This document shows positions 25,687-35,056 of a stretch of 42,702 nt of DNA, one piece after another. How positions within the stretch are numbered: the stretch's first letter is position 1; each line of letters begins with the position of its first letter. Under the pieces are notes generated by a model. It was not told the origin of the DNA and did not search any database. It saw only the letters and a program-made list of their open reading frames with translations. Origin of the DNA: an uncultured Sphingomonadales bacterium (GTDB lineage Bacteria > Pseudomonadota > Alphaproteobacteria > Sphingomonadales > Sphingomonadaceae); NCBI GenBank assembly GCA_937881525.1, contig CALGEE010000385.1, forward strand, positions 1-42,702, in the 5' to 3' direction. The position numbers and the translations under genes were made by a program.

Positions 25687-27252
25687 GTGACTGACCTTCG
25701 CGATATAGCAATGGCATCAAAAGCCTGGCCTTATGAAGAGGCGCGGCGTTTGTTGAAACGCTATCCCAATGGCAAAGCCGATGGTCAGGCGATTATTTTC
25801 GAATGTGGCTATGGTCCATCCGGCCTGCCGCACATCGGTACCTTCAATGAAGTGCTGCGCACGACGATGGTGCGCAACGCGTTTCAGGCATTGTCCGATG
25901 CGCCAACACGGTTGATCGAATTTTCGGACGATATGGACGGCCTGCGCAAGGTTCCGGACAATGTGCCGAACCATGCGATGCTCACCGAACATTTGGGCAA
26001 GCCCTTGTCGCGTATCCCGGATCCGTTTGAAAAGTTTGAAAGCTTCGCTGCGCACAATAACGCAATGTTGCGCGACTTTCTGGATCAGTTCGGTTTTGAA
26101 TATGAATTCATCTCGTCCTCGTCGCAATATGAAAGCGGGGCATTTGATGATGCGTTGAAAAATGTGCTGCGCAGTTATCAGGGCATATTGGACATCATGC
26201 TGCCGACCCTGCGCAAAGAACGCGCCGCCACTTATTCGCCCATTTTACCCATCAGCGAAAAGACCGGCATTGTGCTTCAGGTGCCGGTTGAGGTTGTCGA
26301 TGCCGAAGCTGGGCTTGTCCGCTTTGACGACGATGGCGACATGGTGACGCAGTCGGTCTTGGGCGGCAAGTCAAAGCTGCAGTGGAAGGTCGATTGGGCG
26401 ATGCGCTGGGTCGCATTGGGCGTCGACTATGAAATGTACGGCAAGGACCTCACCGACAGCGGCGTGCAGTCGGGTAAGATTGCGCGTGTTCTTGGCGGAC
26501 GCCCGCCTGAAAGCCTAATTTACGAAATGTTCCTCGACGAAAAGGGCGAGAAGATTTCCAAGTCCAAGGGCAATGGCCTCGCGCTTGAAGACTGGCTGAA
26601 ATATGGCACCGAAAACAGCGTTGCCTTTTACGCCTTTCGCGAACCCAAAAGCGCAAAGCAACTGCACTTGGGCGTAGTCCCCAAAGCGGTGGACGAATAT
26701 TTCCAGTTCCGGGCGCAATGGCATGAACAGCCGGTTGAAAAGCGCTTGGGCAACCCCGTGCACCATGTCCACAATGGTAAAGTCCCAAGCGGGCAGCCAC
26801 CGGTCACGTTCGGCCTTTTGTTGAACCTTGTTGGCGTGATGGGCGCAGGTGCGACCGAAGAACAGGTTTGGGCCTATCTTGGCAATTATGCTCACAATGT
26901 CTCGCCGGAAAACGCGCCCGAGCTTGCGGAGCTTATTCCAATCGCTTTGGCCTATAACCGGGACTTCGTTGCGCCGACCTTGCAAAAGCGCAAGCCCGAA
27001 GGCGTTGAGATTGCAGCCTTGCAGGCGCTTGACGCGCGGCTTGCCGCATTGCCTGCCGACGCAACGGCGGAAGACATTCAAAACATCGTCTATGAAATCG
27101 GCAAAGAGGGCGGATTTGAAAATCTGCGGGATTGGTTCAAGGCCTTGTACGAAACGCTTTTGGGCTCAAGCGCTGGCCCGCGCATGGGCAGCTTCATCGC
27201 GCTTTATGGCTTGGCCAACAGCCGCACTTTAATTGCAGAGGCGCTTGCATGA
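25687..27252 (+). CDS. lysS: Lysyl-tRNA synthetase, class I
   Basis: Class I LysRS charges tRNA-Lys and replaces the class II enzyme in many alphaproteobacteria. The HIGH-type motif is PSGLPHIGTFNEVLRTTMV and the KMSKS-type motif is KISKSKGNGLA; class II motifs are absent. Length from the GTG at 25687 is 521 aa. The track ORF starts at 25522, inside the divergent helicase gene, and is too long. AGAG lies 6 nt before the GTG; ATG 25711 is an alternative. The stop overlaps the corA-like ATG by 4 nt. Confidence 0.95.
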   Translation: MTDLRDIAMASKAWPYEEARRLLKRYPNGKADGQAIIFECGYGPSGLPHIGTFNEVLRTTMVRNAFQALSDAPTRLIEFSDDMDGLRKVPDNVPNHAMLTEHLGKPLSRIPDPFEKFESFAAHNNAMLRDFLDQFGFEYEFISSSSQYESGAFDDALKNVLRSYQGILDIMLPTLRKERAATYSPILPISEKTGIVLQVPVEVVDAEAGLVRFDDDGDMVTQSVLGGKSKLQWKVDWAMRWVALGVDYEMYGKDLTDSGVQSGKIARVLGGRPPESLIYEMFLDEKGEKISKSKGNGLALEDWLKYGTENSVAFYAFREPKSAKQLHLGVVPKAVDEYFQFRAQWHEQPVEKRLGNPVHHVHNGKVPSGQPPVTFGLLLNLVGVMGAGATEEQVWAYLGNYAHNVSPENAPELAELIPIALAYNRDFVAPTLQKRKPEGVEIAALQALDARLAALPADATAEDIQNIVYEIGKEGGFENLRDWFKALYETLLGSSAGPRMGSFIALYGLANSRTLIAEALA

Positions 27253-28217
27253 CAACCATTGCCGCGCGCCTCTATCACGATGGTAAGGCCGCGCAGGAAA
27301 TCGACCTAAGCAAACCGATACAGCACATCACGCTGCCCAATGATTTTATCTGGATCGGGTTGCACAAACCCGATGATAGCGCGCTTAAGCGGGTGCAGGA
27401 CCATTTCGGCCTTCACCCTTTGGCGGTCGAAGACGCGCTTGACCCGAAGCATTTGCCGAAAGTTGACGCATATGGGGATCATCTTTTTCTGGTGATCCGA
27501 ACGCCGCAATTGGCGGGTGACTAGATTATCTACGGCAACACGGCCATATTCATGGGGCGGCAGTTCATCATTACCGTGCGTCATGGGTCGGAGCGGTCGC
27601 ACAGCCCCGTTCGGGATCAGCTTGAGGCGACACCGTGGCTGTTGCGGCAGGGTGCGGATTATGTCCTCCACGCCATATTGGACTTCATCGTTGATGGCTA
27701 TGGTGACTTGGTCGATGTGATGGAGGAAAAGGTGCTCGTTATGGAAGAGCGCGCGATCGACAATTTCCTGCGTTCCGCCGAAACCAGACGCATTTTCATG
27801 CTGCGCCGCGAGCTGTTCCGTTTGCAACAGATATTGGGACCAACCGAAGATCTGGCCAGCCGCTTCATCAACCTTGAGCTGCCCCAGGTGGACGCGAACA
27901 TTTATCCTTATATGCGCGACCTGCTCGACCATATTCGGCGCTTGGTCTACCGCGTTGAGGGGCTGCGTGATACGCTGACCTCCGTCATTGAAACCACTGG
28001 GCTGTTGGAGCAACAACGGCAGGGGGCAATTACCCGTCAGTTGGCCGCTTGGGCCGCGATCCTTGCCGTGCCGACCGCGATTGCGGGTATTTATGGCATG
28101 AACTTCGTACATATGCCTGAGCTGAATTGGGAATATGGCTATTTTCTGATCGTCGGTGTCATGGCGAGTATTTGCCTAACATTATATGTGAAATTCAAAC
28201 GATCAGGCTGGCTGTAA
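27249..28217 (+). pseudogene. CorA-family Mg2+/divalent cation transporter with in-frame amber codon
   Basis: Both halves are in the same frame: MTTIAARLYHDGKAA to TPQLAGD, then TAG at 27522-27524, then IIYGNTAIFMGRQFIITVRH to the end. The C-terminus carries the CorA signature GMNFVHMPELNWEYGYF and a last membrane helix ending in basic residues. Without the stop the protein would be 322 aa, normal for the family. TAG is one base from AAG, CAG and GAG, all plausible at that loop. The ATG overlaps the lysS stop (ATGA). A nonsense mutation or sequence error is most likely. Confidence 0.85.
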
Positions 28218-28218
28218 T

Positions 28219-29178
28219 CTAGCGCACAACCTGCGCGAGGACATCGCGGTAATTGGGTGAGACTGTCATCCGAGGATAAAAGCCGCCAGTGCCGAGCAAG
28301 CGGTGCGTCGCTGCTAAATTATAGCAGGGCACGCCCATGAACAGATGATGTTCGCTGTGATAATTGACCCAATAAGGCGCGACCGTCATGCGCGCAATGA
28401 CGCCGGCTTGCGTGGTCCGTGCATGGGTGAACGGATCCCCACTACCCGTCGGCGTGCAGGCATGTTCCGCGATGTTGCGGATACGCAGGAACAATTGAAA
28501 CGTCGTCGCGAGCGCGGTGAGCCAAAGCAAAAATGGCGTCCAGCCCCAGACGACCAAAGATATTGCCAGCAAGATTGTCTGCACGAGCAGAAACCGCTCC
28601 ACTGTGCGCGCGGCCGTCTTTGCGCCGTCGCCGCTTTGGGAGGTCAGCATAAATTGCGCACCGCGCAAGGCCACCGGGAATTGCGCACGGCGTTGCTTGT
28701 AAAAAGTCTGCCCCGTCAGATCACGGAAAAACTTGCGGCGCAGGCTGTCGCGGCTGGTCGGGAAGGGCGCGGATAAAGCGAGATCGGGGTCCTCGGCCTG
28801 CTGGGTGAATTTGTGGTGCGTCAGATGATAAGCGCGATAGGCATGCAAATCGCTCCCCGTTGCCGCGCCTGTTGGCCATTGGCCAAGCCAGTTGTTGGTC
28901 TTGCGGTCGGGGTGCAGCAGACCATGCGCGCCGTCATGCATCAGGATCGAAAGCCCCAATTGCCGGCCGCCCAAGATCGCCAGCACAAAGGGCGTCACCA
29001 AAAGCCCCGTGCGCCAATCATAGTTCCACGCCGCCGCGCCGCCAAAGGTGGCAAGCGCAACAACCATCCAGCCATGCAGCACAAGCGATATCCCACGCCA
29101 ACGCGACAGCGTGGTGATCGCGCGCCAATCCTCTGCGGCGAAAACTTCGCGCGGGTTGGCTGCCTTCACAGCCGGCAT
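28219..29178 (-). CDS. Fatty acid desaturase-like membrane di-iron protein
   Basis: A 319-aa membrane protein with three histidine boxes: HDGAHG, HLTHHKFTQ and YHSEHHLFMGVP. They bind the di-iron centre of membrane desaturases and hydroxylases. Four membrane stretches surround them (for example LVLHGWMVVALATFGGAAAW). The substrate could be acyl lipid, sphingolipid or carotenoid; the motifs do not decide. It converges with corA, 1 nt between stops. The hydrolase gene upstream is on the same strand with a 57-nt gap. Confidence 0.87.
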   Translation of the reverse strand: MPAVKAANPREVFAAEDWRAITTLSRWRGISLVLHGWMVVALATFGGAAAWNYDWRTGLLVTPFVLAILGGRQLGLSILMHDGAHGLLHPDRKTNNWLGQWPTGAATGSDLHAYRAYHLTHHKFTQQAEDPDLALSAPFPTSRDSLRRKFFRDLTGQTFYKQRRAQFPVALRGAQFMLTSQSGDGAKTAARTVERFLLVQTILLAISLVVWGWTPFLLWLTALATTFQLFLRIRNIAEHACTPTGSGDPFTHARTTQAGVIARMTVAPYWVNYHSEHHLFMGVPCYNLAATHRLLGTGGFYPRMTVSPNYRDVLAQVVR

Positions 29179-29235
29179 GATGCGTCCCGTGTCATCTGGG
29201 CAATATAGCGCGCCATGCGGGCGGCCGCAAACGCG

Positions 29236-30123
29236 CTACGTCGCCGCCTGTGCAACGAAGTCGGCCATCTGCGCCTGGGCCTTGCGCGACTCGCTGAAGC
29301 TAAAGATCGGCCAGTCGTGCATCATGCCCGAAAGTTCCGTAACCTCCACCGAAGGCAGCTTGGCTTTTAGTGCGCGCGAGTCTGTTACCAAGATATCGTC
29401 GCCGCCGGCAAAGGCCAAAATGGAGGGTAAGCCATCCCAATTGCCAAAGATCGGGCTGCACCGTGGGTCCGTGCGCGGCAAGTCGCCGGCGTACAGCGTG
29501 CCGCCTTCGGAAATGCCGCTGATGGTCAATATCCCGTCGCGCGGTTCCGTTTTCAACTGATCGGGATGGGCCGGATCCAAATTGAGCCAAGGGCAAATGA
29601 GCAACAGGGCAGCAGGCAAGGGCTGCGCTGCATCGCGTGCCATTTGCGCCACTGCTGCGGTCAGGCCGCCGCCCGCGGAATCGCCACCCATGACAAAAGG
29701 CTTATGGCCGATCCCATCCCTGTAAGCGGCGTAATAATCATTAGCCCAAGATGTGATATGGTCGGCGGCATTTTCGGGCGCGAGCGGATAGAGCGGGGCG
29801 GTTACCGACCAGCCATATTGCGCGGCCATATGCGACAGAAATTTCCAGTGGACGGAGGTTGCAGGATACACATATCCGCCGCCATGCCAGAACAGAACAT
29901 GCGCGCTTGGCGCGCGGCCCTTGGGCGCTATATGCCAGATAGTCCGGCCCTGAAACGTGCTTTGCCGCACGTCGAGACCAGCCTTTACAACTGGTGCCGG
30001 CTGCGATCCCGAACGGACCTTAGAAATGTTTTTCTGAAATTGCGGGCCACCTGTATACATCCGGCGATAATGGCCTGTGGAGCGCAACATAAATCCAACG
30101 AAGCTGGCGGCAAAACTTGGCAT
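29236..30123 (-). CDS. Alpha/beta hydrolase, hormone-sensitive-lipase type esterase
   Basis: A 295-aa esterase. The HSL oxyanion motif HGGGYVYPATS and nucleophile elbow GGDSAGGGLTAAVAQ are clear. The likely Asp is in FAGGDDILVTDSR and the His in SGMMHDWPIFS, completing the triad. Such enzymes cleave short acyl esters; the native substrate is unknown. It lies between the desaturase and the DUF885 gene, all minus strand. A 10-bp hairpin lies upstream of its start and just after the DUF885 stop. Confidence 0.88.
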   Translation of the reverse strand: MPSFAASFVGFMLRSTGHYRRMYTGGPQFQKNISKVRSGSQPAPVVKAGLDVRQSTFQGRTIWHIAPKGRAPSAHVLFWHGGGYVYPATSVHWKFLSHMAAQYGWSVTAPLYPLAPENAADHITSWANDYYAAYRDGIGHKPFVMGGDSAGGGLTAAVAQMARDAAQPLPAALLLICPWLNLDPAHPDQLKTEPRDGILTISGISEGGTLYAGDLPRTDPRCSPIFGNWDGLPSILAFAGGDDILVTDSRALKAKLPSVEVTELSGMMHDWPIFSFSESRKAQAQMADFVAQAAT

Positions 30124-30179
30124 AAATATACTCCCCTTAATCGAGCGCTATATTAACGCGTTGAACCAATCAAGTCGTT

Positions 30180-30211
30180 CGCTTCCCGGCAAGCAATCTC
30201 ACCGGGAAGCG
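30180..30211 (-). terminator. 10-bp GC-rich hairpin after the DUF885 gene
   Basis: CGCTTCCCGG (30180-30189) and CCGGGAAGCG (30202-30211) are perfect complements with a 12-nt loop, just 8 nt beyond the DUF885 stop. No U-tract follows on the minus strand, so it may be a weak terminator or a 3'-end protecting stem. Confidence 0.4.
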
Positions 30212-30218
30212 TATGCGC

Positions 30219-32033
30219 TTACTTCGATGCTGCAATCCAATCATCGATTTTCTTTTCAAGCACAGTCAGCGGCAATGCCCCTGTATTCAGAACTTGGTTG
30301 TGGAATTCGCGGACATCAAATTTGCTGCCCAGTTCCTTCTTCGCTTTGTCCTTCAGGCGCATAATCGTAAGCGCGCCGATTTTATAGGCCAATGCTTGCG
30401 ATGGAATGGCGATGTACCGCTCAACTTCGGCCGTGGCGTCGGTTTTGCCCATGTCGCTATTGGCGAGCATATATTCGATGGCCTGTTCGCGGGTCCATCC
30501 CTTGCTGTGGATACCAGTGTCAACCACAAGGCGCATGGCGCGCAGCATCTCGTCCGACAATGTTCCGAAGCGCTGATAGGGGTCCTTAAACAGCCCCATC
30601 CCATAACCCAAGGTTTCAGAATAAAGCGCCCAGCCTTCGACATACGCCGTGTTGCCGCCGAAACGCATGAAAGCAGGCAGCTTCTCATTTTCCTGCGCGA
30701 CGCTGATCTGGAAATGATGTCCCGGCGCACCTTCATGCAAATACAGCGTGGTCATGCCCGGCGTGGTGCGGCTTGGAAGGTCATAGGTGTTGAAGTAAAA
30801 TGTCCCAGGGCGCGAACCGTCCGGCGTGCCTTGCTGATAGCTGCCGCCCGCTTCATATTTTTCGCGGAATTCTTCATAGGGTTTAATCTCAAGCGGTGCC
30901 TTTGGCAGATATTTGAACTGCATTGAAATGGCCGCATCAACCTTTTTGCCGATATCGTAATAGCCCTGAGTCAGCGACGCGCGACTCGTTGGCTTCAACT
31001 TGGGATCACTGCGCAGATGTTCGAAAAATGCGCCTAACGTACCTTTGAAGCCAACTTCTTTTTTTATGGCCTCCATGCCCGATGCAATCCGCGCAACTTC
31101 CGATAGCCCAAGATTGTGAATGTCATCGGCCTTTAACGGCAGGGTCGTCGTTTGCTCGATGAGATATTGATACAGGGCTTCGCCGCCCTTCATCGCCGAC
31201 AGGCCGACCTGCTCGCGCGCCAATGGCAAATAGCTGTCACGCAGAAAGTCGCGCAACCGAGCATTGGCTGGATACAGTCCGTTTACAATGATGTCGCGAT
31301 ATTCGGACGTCAGGCGGGCTTTGTCCGCATCACTGAAGCTTTCCGGAAACATCAGAATCGGCCCGTAATAAGGCGATTCCTCGGTTTTCTGTGCCAACTG
31401 CGTATTGAGTTGGTCAACAACATTCGCAATGGTCATTTTCGTTTCAAAAACGCCAGTCGCCATGCCCTGACGGAACCGGTCAATTGACCTATCCATCAAC
31501 AGGATGAACTCTTTGTGCCGCTTCAGATTGTTGTCATAATCTTCGACTGTCTTGAAAGGCGCTGCACCCTGACCGCTGGCAAAAGTGGGATAAAAAGTTT
31601 GATAGCCGAAAAAGTGGTTGAGCGGGCGGACCACGGTGAGGTCCATGATGTCCTTGGAGAGACCCTTTAGCGCATCTGTCTGCACCTGCTTAAACACGTC
31701 ATAGGCGATTTTGTCGGTGGCATTCAGCCTGTCGCGGTCAATAGTATTCAGGCCTTCCAGATTTGCCTGCGCAGCGCTCCGTTCATTATCGAAATAGGCG
31801 TCGGTAATCATGTCGCCAAAGCGGTCCGCATAGCGCATGTCGCCTCGGAAAAGGGCGTTGAGCGGGTTGCGCTTAAGGCTTGCTTCGTCATCGGCGGCAA
31901 ATAATGCAGCCAGTCGCTGGCTTTCTGTGGCCGCAGATTGCGCCGCCTCTGTGGCCTGCGCATGTACGACCGTTGCACCAAAAGGTGTAACCAAGGCCAC
32001 GCTTGCAAGAAGAATGAGTGCAGTTTTATGCAT
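30219..32033 (-). CDS. DUF885 family secreted protein, probable metallopeptidase
   Basis: A 604-aa exported protein. The ORF track starts too early; ATG 32033 has GGAGAG about 6 nt upstream and gives the signal peptide MHKTALILLASVALVTPFGA ending VVHA. The family motif YLHEGAPGHHFQIS holds an HExxxHH cluster proposed to bind zinc. DUF885 proteins are linked to M32/M3-like peptidase folds; activity is inferred. The downstream alpha/beta hydrolase is on the same strand but behind a hairpin. The signal peptide points to a periplasmic role, perhaps in peptide use. Confidence 0.87.
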   Translation of the reverse strand: MHKTALILLASVALVTPFGATVVHAQATEAAQSAATESQRLAALFAADDEASLKRNPLNALFRGDMRYADRFGDMITDAYFDNERSAAQANLEGLNTIDRDRLNATDKIAYDVFKQVQTDALKGLSKDIMDLTVVRPLNHFFGYQTFYPTFASGQGAAPFKTVEDYDNNLKRHKEFILLMDRSIDRFRQGMATGVFETKMTIANVVDQLNTQLAQKTEESPYYGPILMFPESFSDADKARLTSEYRDIIVNGLYPANARLRDFLRDSYLPLAREQVGLSAMKGGEALYQYLIEQTTTLPLKADDIHNLGLSEVARIASGMEAIKKEVGFKGTLGAFFEHLRSDPKLKPTSRASLTQGYYDIGKKVDAAISMQFKYLPKAPLEIKPYEEFREKYEAGGSYQQGTPDGSRPGTFYFNTYDLPSRTTPGMTTLYLHEGAPGHHFQISVAQENEKLPAFMRFGGNTAYVEGWALYSETLGYGMGLFKDPYQRFGTLSDEMLRAMRLVVDTGIHSKGWTREQAIEYMLANSDMGKTDATAEVERYIAIPSQALAYKIGALTIMRLKDKAKKELGSKFDVREFHNQVLNTGALPLTVLEKKIDDWIAASK

Positions 32034-32059
32034 ATAATACTCTCCGGAATTTATACAGG

Positions 32060-32074
32060 GCATCAACATGATGC
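32060..32074. promoter_or_regulatory. GCATCA-ACA-TGATGC palindrome upstream of the DUF885 gene
   Basis: A perfect 6+3+6 dyad lies about 27 nt before the DUF885 start, in the 140-nt gap after the 2OG oxygenase. It may be an operator or 5'-UTR hairpin. A TATAAA-like -10 sits between it and the start, but no clear -35 was found. Confidence 0.3.
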
Positions 32075-32173
32075 TGCGTGCTTTTGTTCCTTCCTGTCGT
32101 CTTTGGACAGAGCGGGCGCAAACGGGTTTCGACATACTACAAACACCATAAGGCGGGCGATGCGCTGTGCGTA

Positions 32174-32884
32174 TTATGAAGGCTTGGGCGTGTTAATTTC
32201 CAGCCAATCATTCTGCCGGTACCATTTGGTGATAACGTGCTTCACCCCGCGCACAACGGGCGTGCCTGTGTGCAATGTTTTGTAGTTGAGCGTCCCGTCA
32301 GGCTTCACATTGTTCCATATCAGCATCATCCCCGCCTGCGGCCGAACGCCAAGGCCAAGGTGTGGAAATTCCGTTGCGCCGCCCTCTTCGGGTTCGTTCA
32401 GGAAAATCATCGCGGTCCAGCTGCGTTGCCCACCCGATGGACCTTCATGCGCCCAATAGCTTTGCGTGGGGTGGAAGAAATCGTGATGCGCCTTAAACTC
32501 TTGCCCGACCTGATAGCGTTGCCCCTGCATCGTTTCGGCATAGGTGTTATCGATGCCCAGAACATCGCTCATCCGTGCCTCGACCTTGGCGATGAACGCA
32601 TCCCACCGGTTGAGATGGCAGCTATAGCTGGTACGAAAGCCTTCCTGCTCGGTGCCCTTGTACAATGTCGATGGTACGGCATCGGCGTCTATTTTTGCGA
32701 TCAGGGCTTTGCAATCGGCTGCACTCAGAAACCCCTCATACAGATACAACTGTGCCTCTGCATGGTCGACCTGCTGCACAAGCGGATTGGCATCCAGACG
32801 CTTTGTGACAAGCGTGCCAATGCGCGCAAGCTTTGCAGGATCGTTATTGGGATCAAACTCTGGGGCGGTTGTATCTGCTTGCAT
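32174..32884 (-). CDS. 2-oxoglutarate/Fe(II)-dependent oxygenase (prolyl 4-hydroxylase type)
   Basis: A 236-aa jelly-roll dioxygenase. The iron motif H-x-D lies in FKAHHDFFHPT, the distal His in LHTGTPVVRGVKHVITKWYR, and the Lys/Arg for 2-oxoglutarate in that same stretch. The N-terminal helix region precedes LYLYEGFLSAADCKALI. Bacterial members hydroxylate prolines in target proteins or small molecules; the target here is unknown. The start is 12 nt from the upstream amidohydrolase stop, so the two are probably cotranscribed. Confidence 0.88.
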   Translation of the reverse strand: MQADTTAPEFDPNNDPAKLARIGTLVTKRLDANPLVQQVDHAEAQLYLYEGFLSAADCKALIAKIDADAVPSTLYKGTEQEGFRTSYSCHLNRWDAFIAKVEARMSDVLGIDNTYAETMQGQRYQVGQEFKAHHDFFHPTQSYWAHEGPSGGQRSWTAMIFLNEPEEGGATEFPHLGLGVRPQAGMMLIWNNVKPDGTLNYKTLHTGTPVVRGVKHVITKWYRQNDWLEINTPKPS

Positions 32885-32896
32885 GAGGTCACCGAA

Positions 32897-34165
32897 TCAT
32901 GGAACGATACGACCTCTTACCATGACCCAGTCCGCCTTTTCGAGGGTGCGAATGTTGGTCAGCGGATTTTCTTCGACGGCAACCATATCGGCAGAATAAC
33001 CAACCGCGATCCGGCCGATTTCATTTTCCATCCTAAGCGTTTTTGCGGCAACTGTGGTTGCGCTTGCCAGCGCCTCCGTTGGGGTCATGCCCGCTTTCAC
33101 CAACAAGGCAAACTCGCCGCCATTGCTGCCATGTTCGAACACACCGGCGTCGGTTCCAAAGGCGATAGTTACGCCCATGGCCTTAGCGCGCGTGACCTGC
33201 CGCCCTGCCGCTTCAAGCGCTTGCTTTGCCTTTACTTCGACAGTGGGGGTGTAGATGCCCTTGCCAAGGCGTGCGCGCACGCCTTCTAATGCCATAAGCG
33301 TCGGTACCAAAACCGTGCCTTTGGCTTTCATAACCATCAACGCGGCTTCATCGGCAAATGTCCCATGTTCGATAGAGCCGATCCCAGCTGCGGCCGCTGC
33401 CTCAATGCCGCGCGCGCCGTGGGCATGCGCCATAACCTTTAGCCCAAGCGAGTGGGCAGTGTTGGCGATGGAGACCATTTCTTCATTGGTGAAATGCGCT
33501 TCCAATCCTCTGCCCTGTTGCGACAAAACGCCGCCCGTGGCGGTAATTTTGATAACGTCCGCGCCGGATTTAGAGGATTTGCGCACCTTTTCGGCGCATT
33601 CGACTGGGCCGGTGCAGGTATATCCCGAAGCTAGCGCAGTAAGCACATCTGTACGGAAACCGGTAACATCGCCATGCCCGCCGACAATGGACAAAGCAGG
33701 CCCAGCGGCGATTATCCGTGGTCCAACGATCCGTCCTTCCGCCGTGCCACGGCGCAAGACAAAAGCCGTATTTTGCGCAGAGCCAGCCTCGCGGACCGTA
33801 GTAAAGCCAGCCTTGACCGTTAGTGCCGCGTTCTTAACGCCCATGACCACACCCCATTCGTCGGGATTAACCGCTTCATCGCGGAAATCATCGCCCGGGT
33901 CGCCGGTTAAATGGACGTGTAAATCAATGAGGCCAGGGACCAATGTCTTAGTAGACAAGTCGACAACCGTATCCGCTTGAAACGGATTTTTTGTGCCTTT
34001 CGCAATGTCTTTGATACGCCCATCTTCAATAAGGATCACGGCTGGACCTGTGGGGCCGGTTGCAGCATCGGGAATGAGGTTGCCGACGATGATGGCTTGA
34101 GTCGCTGCCAAAGTGGGCGCTGAAACCAATGCAGCTGCGCCTGCGAGCAATAGATACCGTGACAT
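32897..34165 (-). CDS. Secreted amidohydrolase-family enzyme (prolidase-like)
   Basis: A 422-aa amidohydrolase with signal peptide (MSRYLLLAGAAALVSAPTLA). Metal ligands are VDLHVHLTGD (HxH), the probable carbamylated Lys in VIKITATGGVL, MAHAHGARG, SIEHGTF and the catalytic Asp in AFGTDAGVFEHG. The family includes Xaa-Pro dipeptidases and related peptide or amide hydrolases. ATG 34165 has GAGAGG 5 nt upstream; the track ATG at 34180 is less good. The 2OG oxygenase gene follows after 12 nt. The 198-nt gap upstream of this gene, to the vanX remnant, shows nothing notable. Confidence 0.86.
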   Translation of the reverse strand: MSRYLLLAGAAALVSAPTLAATQAIIVGNLIPDAATGPTGPAVILIEDGRIKDIAKGTKNPFQADTVVDLSTKTLVPGLIDLHVHLTGDPGDDFRDEAVNPDEWGVVMGVKNAALTVKAGFTTVREAGSAQNTAFVLRRGTAEGRIVGPRIIAAGPALSIVGGHGDVTGFRTDVLTALASGYTCTGPVECAEKVRKSSKSGADVIKITATGGVLSQQGRGLEAHFTNEEMVSIANTAHSLGLKVMAHAHGARGIEAAAAAGIGSIEHGTFADEAALMVMKAKGTVLVPTLMALEGVRARLGKGIYTPTVEVKAKQALEAAGRQVTRAKAMGVTIAFGTDAGVFEHGSNGGEFALLVKAGMTPTEALASATTVAAKTLRMENEIGRIAVGYSADMVAVEENPLTNIRTLEKADWVMVRGRIVP

Positions 34166-34363
34166 CAAAACCTCTCCCATTTTTATGAAACGGAGATTGG
34201 TCAGGTTGTCACGATGTTACAAGGAAAAAGGCCGGGTTTATTAATCCAGTGCCGTGACTCACGACAAACTGCACCCGAAGTCATCAGCATGAGTTTTTAT
34301 TGTGATGTCACCGTGTCGGAGGTGCAAGCCTGCTATGATAATGTGTTTCGATAACGGTGGGTT

Positions 34364-35056
34364 TTAGGGGATTTGGTTAAACGGGATATCCATGACCGGA
34401 AATTGCTCCCATCCGGTAAAATCAAAATGCCACCACTCATTGGATAAACCTACAAAACCCTCCGCCTCCAGATAGCGGGCCAAACGGGCACGGTTCGAAA
34501 CGGCTGTGGCAGATGCGCCCATATAATCACGATGCGCTTTTTCCGAAAAATCGTCAAACTCGGTTGGCATTTCGACAAGTCGCCCATCGCGCAAGTCATG
34601 CAAGGTCAAGTCGACGGCACAACCGCGATTGTGTTTGGACCCTCTTTTGGGGTCCGCAACATATTCTTTCTTGGGACTGAGGGGTGTGGCCTCCCAAAGT
34701 TTTTTGGTAATGCGCCACGGGCGGTAGGCATCTTAAATCGTTAGACCGAAACCATCGGCTTGCGCGGCTTTGCTGGCGCGCGCGACGGCGTGCGCGGCGG
34801 GTGCGGCCAAAAACGCGCAGGCTTCGTCATACAACACCCCACCAGTAAAATTGTTGGCGGTCGCATACCGCATATCGAGCCTGATCGTGGGATCGAGATT
34901 TATGAGCTCTAACAACCTTTTGGGGTCATCAGGCTTAAGCGCTGCGGCTTTGTTCGCTGGAATGAATGCCACATCGCGGTCGGGACCAACCGCCGCGCAG
35001 CCGACCAGTGGCAGAGCAGAAAGCCCAAACGCCACCTCACGGCGGGAAAGGATTAT
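34364..35056 (-). pseudogene. D-Ala-D-Ala dipeptidase (VanX type), inactivated
   Basis: Two track ORFs are one frame split by TAA (plus 34733-34735). The expected reading GLTI-Y-DAYRPWRITKKLW shows a Tyr codon turned to ochre. After the stop, the zinc motif SKHNRGCAVD and EWWHF are intact. The N-terminus SRREVAFGLSALPLVGC is a Tat-like lipoprotein signal, but its expected start codon is ATA at 35056-35054, with AAGG 7 nt upstream. One G would make ATG and the usual ATGA overlap with the accC stop. In-frame ATGs upstream (35077, 35089) lie inside accC. Family role: cleaving D-Ala-D-Ala in murein recycling. Confidence 0.8.

Noticed and set aside
27522-27524. Recoded amber codon (pyrrolysine or programmed readthrough) in corA
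   Set aside because: No recoding element is visible nearby, pyrrolysine is not expected in this group, and vanX carries a different stop (TAA), which points to ordinary gene decay.
32237-33289. 350-aa plus-strand ORF opposite the 2OG oxygenase and amidohydrolase
   Set aside because: Both minus-strand genes have full family motifs. This ORF spans their junction and shows no coherent domain.
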